Shown: piece after piece, positions 32,964 through 33,884 of the stretch
Numbering within the stretch: the first letter of the stretch is position 1
How the letters are laid out: each line of letters opens with the position of its first letter
NCBI GenBank assembly: GCA_030834185.1
Contig: JAURFT010000011.1
Location: 1-33,884, forward strand
Length of the DNA stretch: 33,884 nucleotides
Reading direction: 5' to 3'
Source: Candidatus Nanopelagicales bacterium
Lineage (GTDB): Bacteria > Actinomycetota > Actinomycetes > S36-B12 > UBA5976
Translations under genes and position numbers: made by a program
The notes under the pieces: generated by a model
Database searches by the model: none
What the model was told of the DNA's origin: nothing
What the model saw: only the letters and a program-made list of their open reading frames with translations

Positions 32964-32972
32964 ATCGGGTGC

Positions 32973-33668
32973 TTAGTTAATTGGCTGCAGTTCATCGTGG
33001 GCAGCAGGCAGATCGCAGCGGTAGCCAACATTTCGTACCGTGCCAATTAGTGATTCATATTCTGGGCCTAATTTGGCGCGTAACCGTCGCACATGCACAT
33101 CAACAGTTCGAGTGCCACCAAAATAGTCATAACCCCATACTTCCTGCAGCAGTTGTGACCTGGTAAAAACCCGACCAGGGTGCTGTGTTAAAAATCGAAG
33201 CAGCTCAAATTCTTTAAATGTTAAATCTAACGATTCACCGCGCAGCTTGGCAGTGAATCCTTTAGTGTCAATTACTAGTTCTCCAATTTTTTGCTCATTG
33301 ATAGCACCTGCTGCTGGCTCTAAAATTGTGGTAACCAATCTAATTCGCGCATCTAACTCAGCTGGGCCAATTGTGTCTAAGACAAAGTCAGTTATGCCCC
33401 AGTCGTTTTGTAACGCAACAGCACCGGTTTCACTTAAAACTAAAATCACCGGCGCTCCAGCTCCGGTGGCGTTTAGCATTCGACAGAAGCTTCTAACAGC
33501 GGGCAGATCGCGGCGGCCATCAACTAGTAATAAATCTGTGCTGGGTGCTGTTAGCAGCGCAGCTGGGTCCGCGGGCATAACTCGAACTTGATGAGCCAAC
33601 AGGCCCAAGGCAGGCAGCACCTCTGCAGACGCTTGCGGGGCGTCAGTTAGCAGCAAAATGGTCGCCAT
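32973..33668 (-). CDS. glnR: GlnR, orphan OmpR-family nitrogen regulator
   Basis: A 231-residue response regulator. ATG 33668 is chosen because the family N-terminus [12 protein letters not shown] begins there; a longer in-frame version adds 21 unrelated residues. [29 protein letters not shown] (Asp50) and [11 protein letters not shown] are GlnR signatures; the receiver lacks the usual N-terminal acidic pair, as in known GlnR proteins that work without phosphorylation as dimers. The winged helix ([50 protein letters not shown]) is nearly identical to streptomycete GlnR as I recall it. It controls nitrogen assimilation genes. It is divergent from the nitrobindin-like gene; no kinase gene is adjacent. 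Confidence 0.92.
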   Translation of the reverse strand: MATILLLTDAPQASAEVLPALGLLAHQVRVMPADPAALLTAPSTDLLLVDGRRDLPAVRSFCRMLNATGAGAPVILVLSETGAVALQNDWGITDFVLDTIGPAELDARIRLVTTILEPAAGAINEQKIGELVIDTKGFTAKLRGESLDLTFKEFELLRFLTQHPGRVFTRSQLLQEVWGYDYFGGTRTVDVHVRRLRAKLGPEYESLIGTVRNVGYRCDLPAAHDELQPIN

Positions 33669-33749
33669 TGCCAAAGAATAGATGCTGCAGGTTGCAGATT
33701 TCGCGGCAACGGTGAAACAGTTAGAGTTCACCTATAAGGAGCACCCCTG

Positions 33750-33884
33750 ATGGCTGAGCCGCAACTGATCGCTGGAGTCCCAGCTCCAATGGCCCATTTG
33801 TCCTGGCTGATTGGATCCTGGCTTGGCGTTGGCGTGGGCGGCGAGGCGTCAGGTAAACCATTTCAGTTTGCCCAAGAGATTCAA
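33750..33884 (+). CDS. Nitrobindin-like FABP-family protein, 5' end (partial)
   Basis: The first 45 residues are visible before the window ends. TAAGGAGCACC precedes the ATG. PMAHLSWLIGSWLGVGVGGE matches the start of the DUF1794/nitrobindin family: the L-G-W/GxG segment of a ten-stranded heme-binding beta barrel proposed to handle nitric oxide or peroxynitrite. The heme His lies downstream, outside the window. Its position beside glnR fits the mycobacterial glnR neighbourhood as I recall it. Confidence 0.8.
   Translation, partial: MAEPQLIAGVPAPMAHLSWLIGSWLGVGVGGEASGKPFQFAQEIQ

Noticed and set aside
33669-33731. A 21-residue N-terminal extension of GlnR
   Set aside because: Other GlnR proteins begin at the hydrophobic first strand; the extension has no family similarity and nearly closes the gap to the divergent nitrobindin-like gene.

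Overview
The window looks like a chromosome segment from a small-genome, AT-rich actinobacterium. A planktonic freshwater lineage of the Nanopelagicales (acI) type is my best guess. The actinobacterial assignment rests on a SAM-IV riboswitch (an actinobacterial class), a GlnR-type orphan response regulator, and a divergent nitrobindin-like (DUF1794) gene beside glnR, an arrangement I recall from mycobacteria. Low GC content, tight gene packing, many 1-4 nt overlaps and frequent GTG/TTG starts suggest the streamlined freshwater group; that part is inference.

Layout. (1) 1-496: 3' end of a large Ig-like-repeat surface protein. (2) 582-27497: about 27 kb of accessory catabolic genes bounded by a ~120-bp direct repeat. 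The left copy ends in a truncated 5' fragment of tRNA-Lys and the right copy runs into the intact tRNA-Lys(TTT) gene. I read this as a genomic island inserted at the 5' end of the tRNA gene; no recombinase is visible. (3) 27573-33884: probable core genome, with a cytoplasmic-type gamma-glutamyltransferase-like protein, a SAM-IV-controlled operon (polar-amino-acid ABC transporter plus metX), glnR, and the start of a nitrobindin-like gene.

The island is devoted to oxidising small organic acids or sugar acids. It holds five classical SDR dehydrogenases and one extended-type SDR; two D-2-hydroxyacid dehydrogenases; an FMN-dependent L-2-hydroxyacid oxidase/dehydrogenase; an LDH2/malate-type dehydrogenase; an LhgO-like FAD enzyme; two class-I aldolases (Eda-like and DapA-like); an FAH-family (diketo-deoxy-sugar-acid) hydrolase; an acetoacetate-decarboxylase-family protein; an FGGY sugar kinase; and a three-gene 2-oxoacid dehydrogenase module made of a free-standing lipoyl domain, E1-alpha and E1-beta, with no E2 core or E3. 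Uptake would be by a complete Dpp/Opp-type ABC transporter, and two tandem EamA permeases may export or import metabolites. One LacI-type regulator is encoded. A recurring CGTTACC motif lies upstream of several island genes and is a candidate operator.

Working model (inference): sugar acids or deoxy-sugar acids enter through the Dpp-like system. SDRs oxidise them, and the aldolases and FAH hydrolase cleave them to pyruvate plus 2-hydroxyacids. The hydroxyacid dehydrogenases turn these into 2-oxoacids, which the E1/lipoyl module oxidatively decarboxylates. No sugar-acid dehydratase or lactonase is present, so either the substrate enters already dehydrated or those steps are encoded elsewhere.
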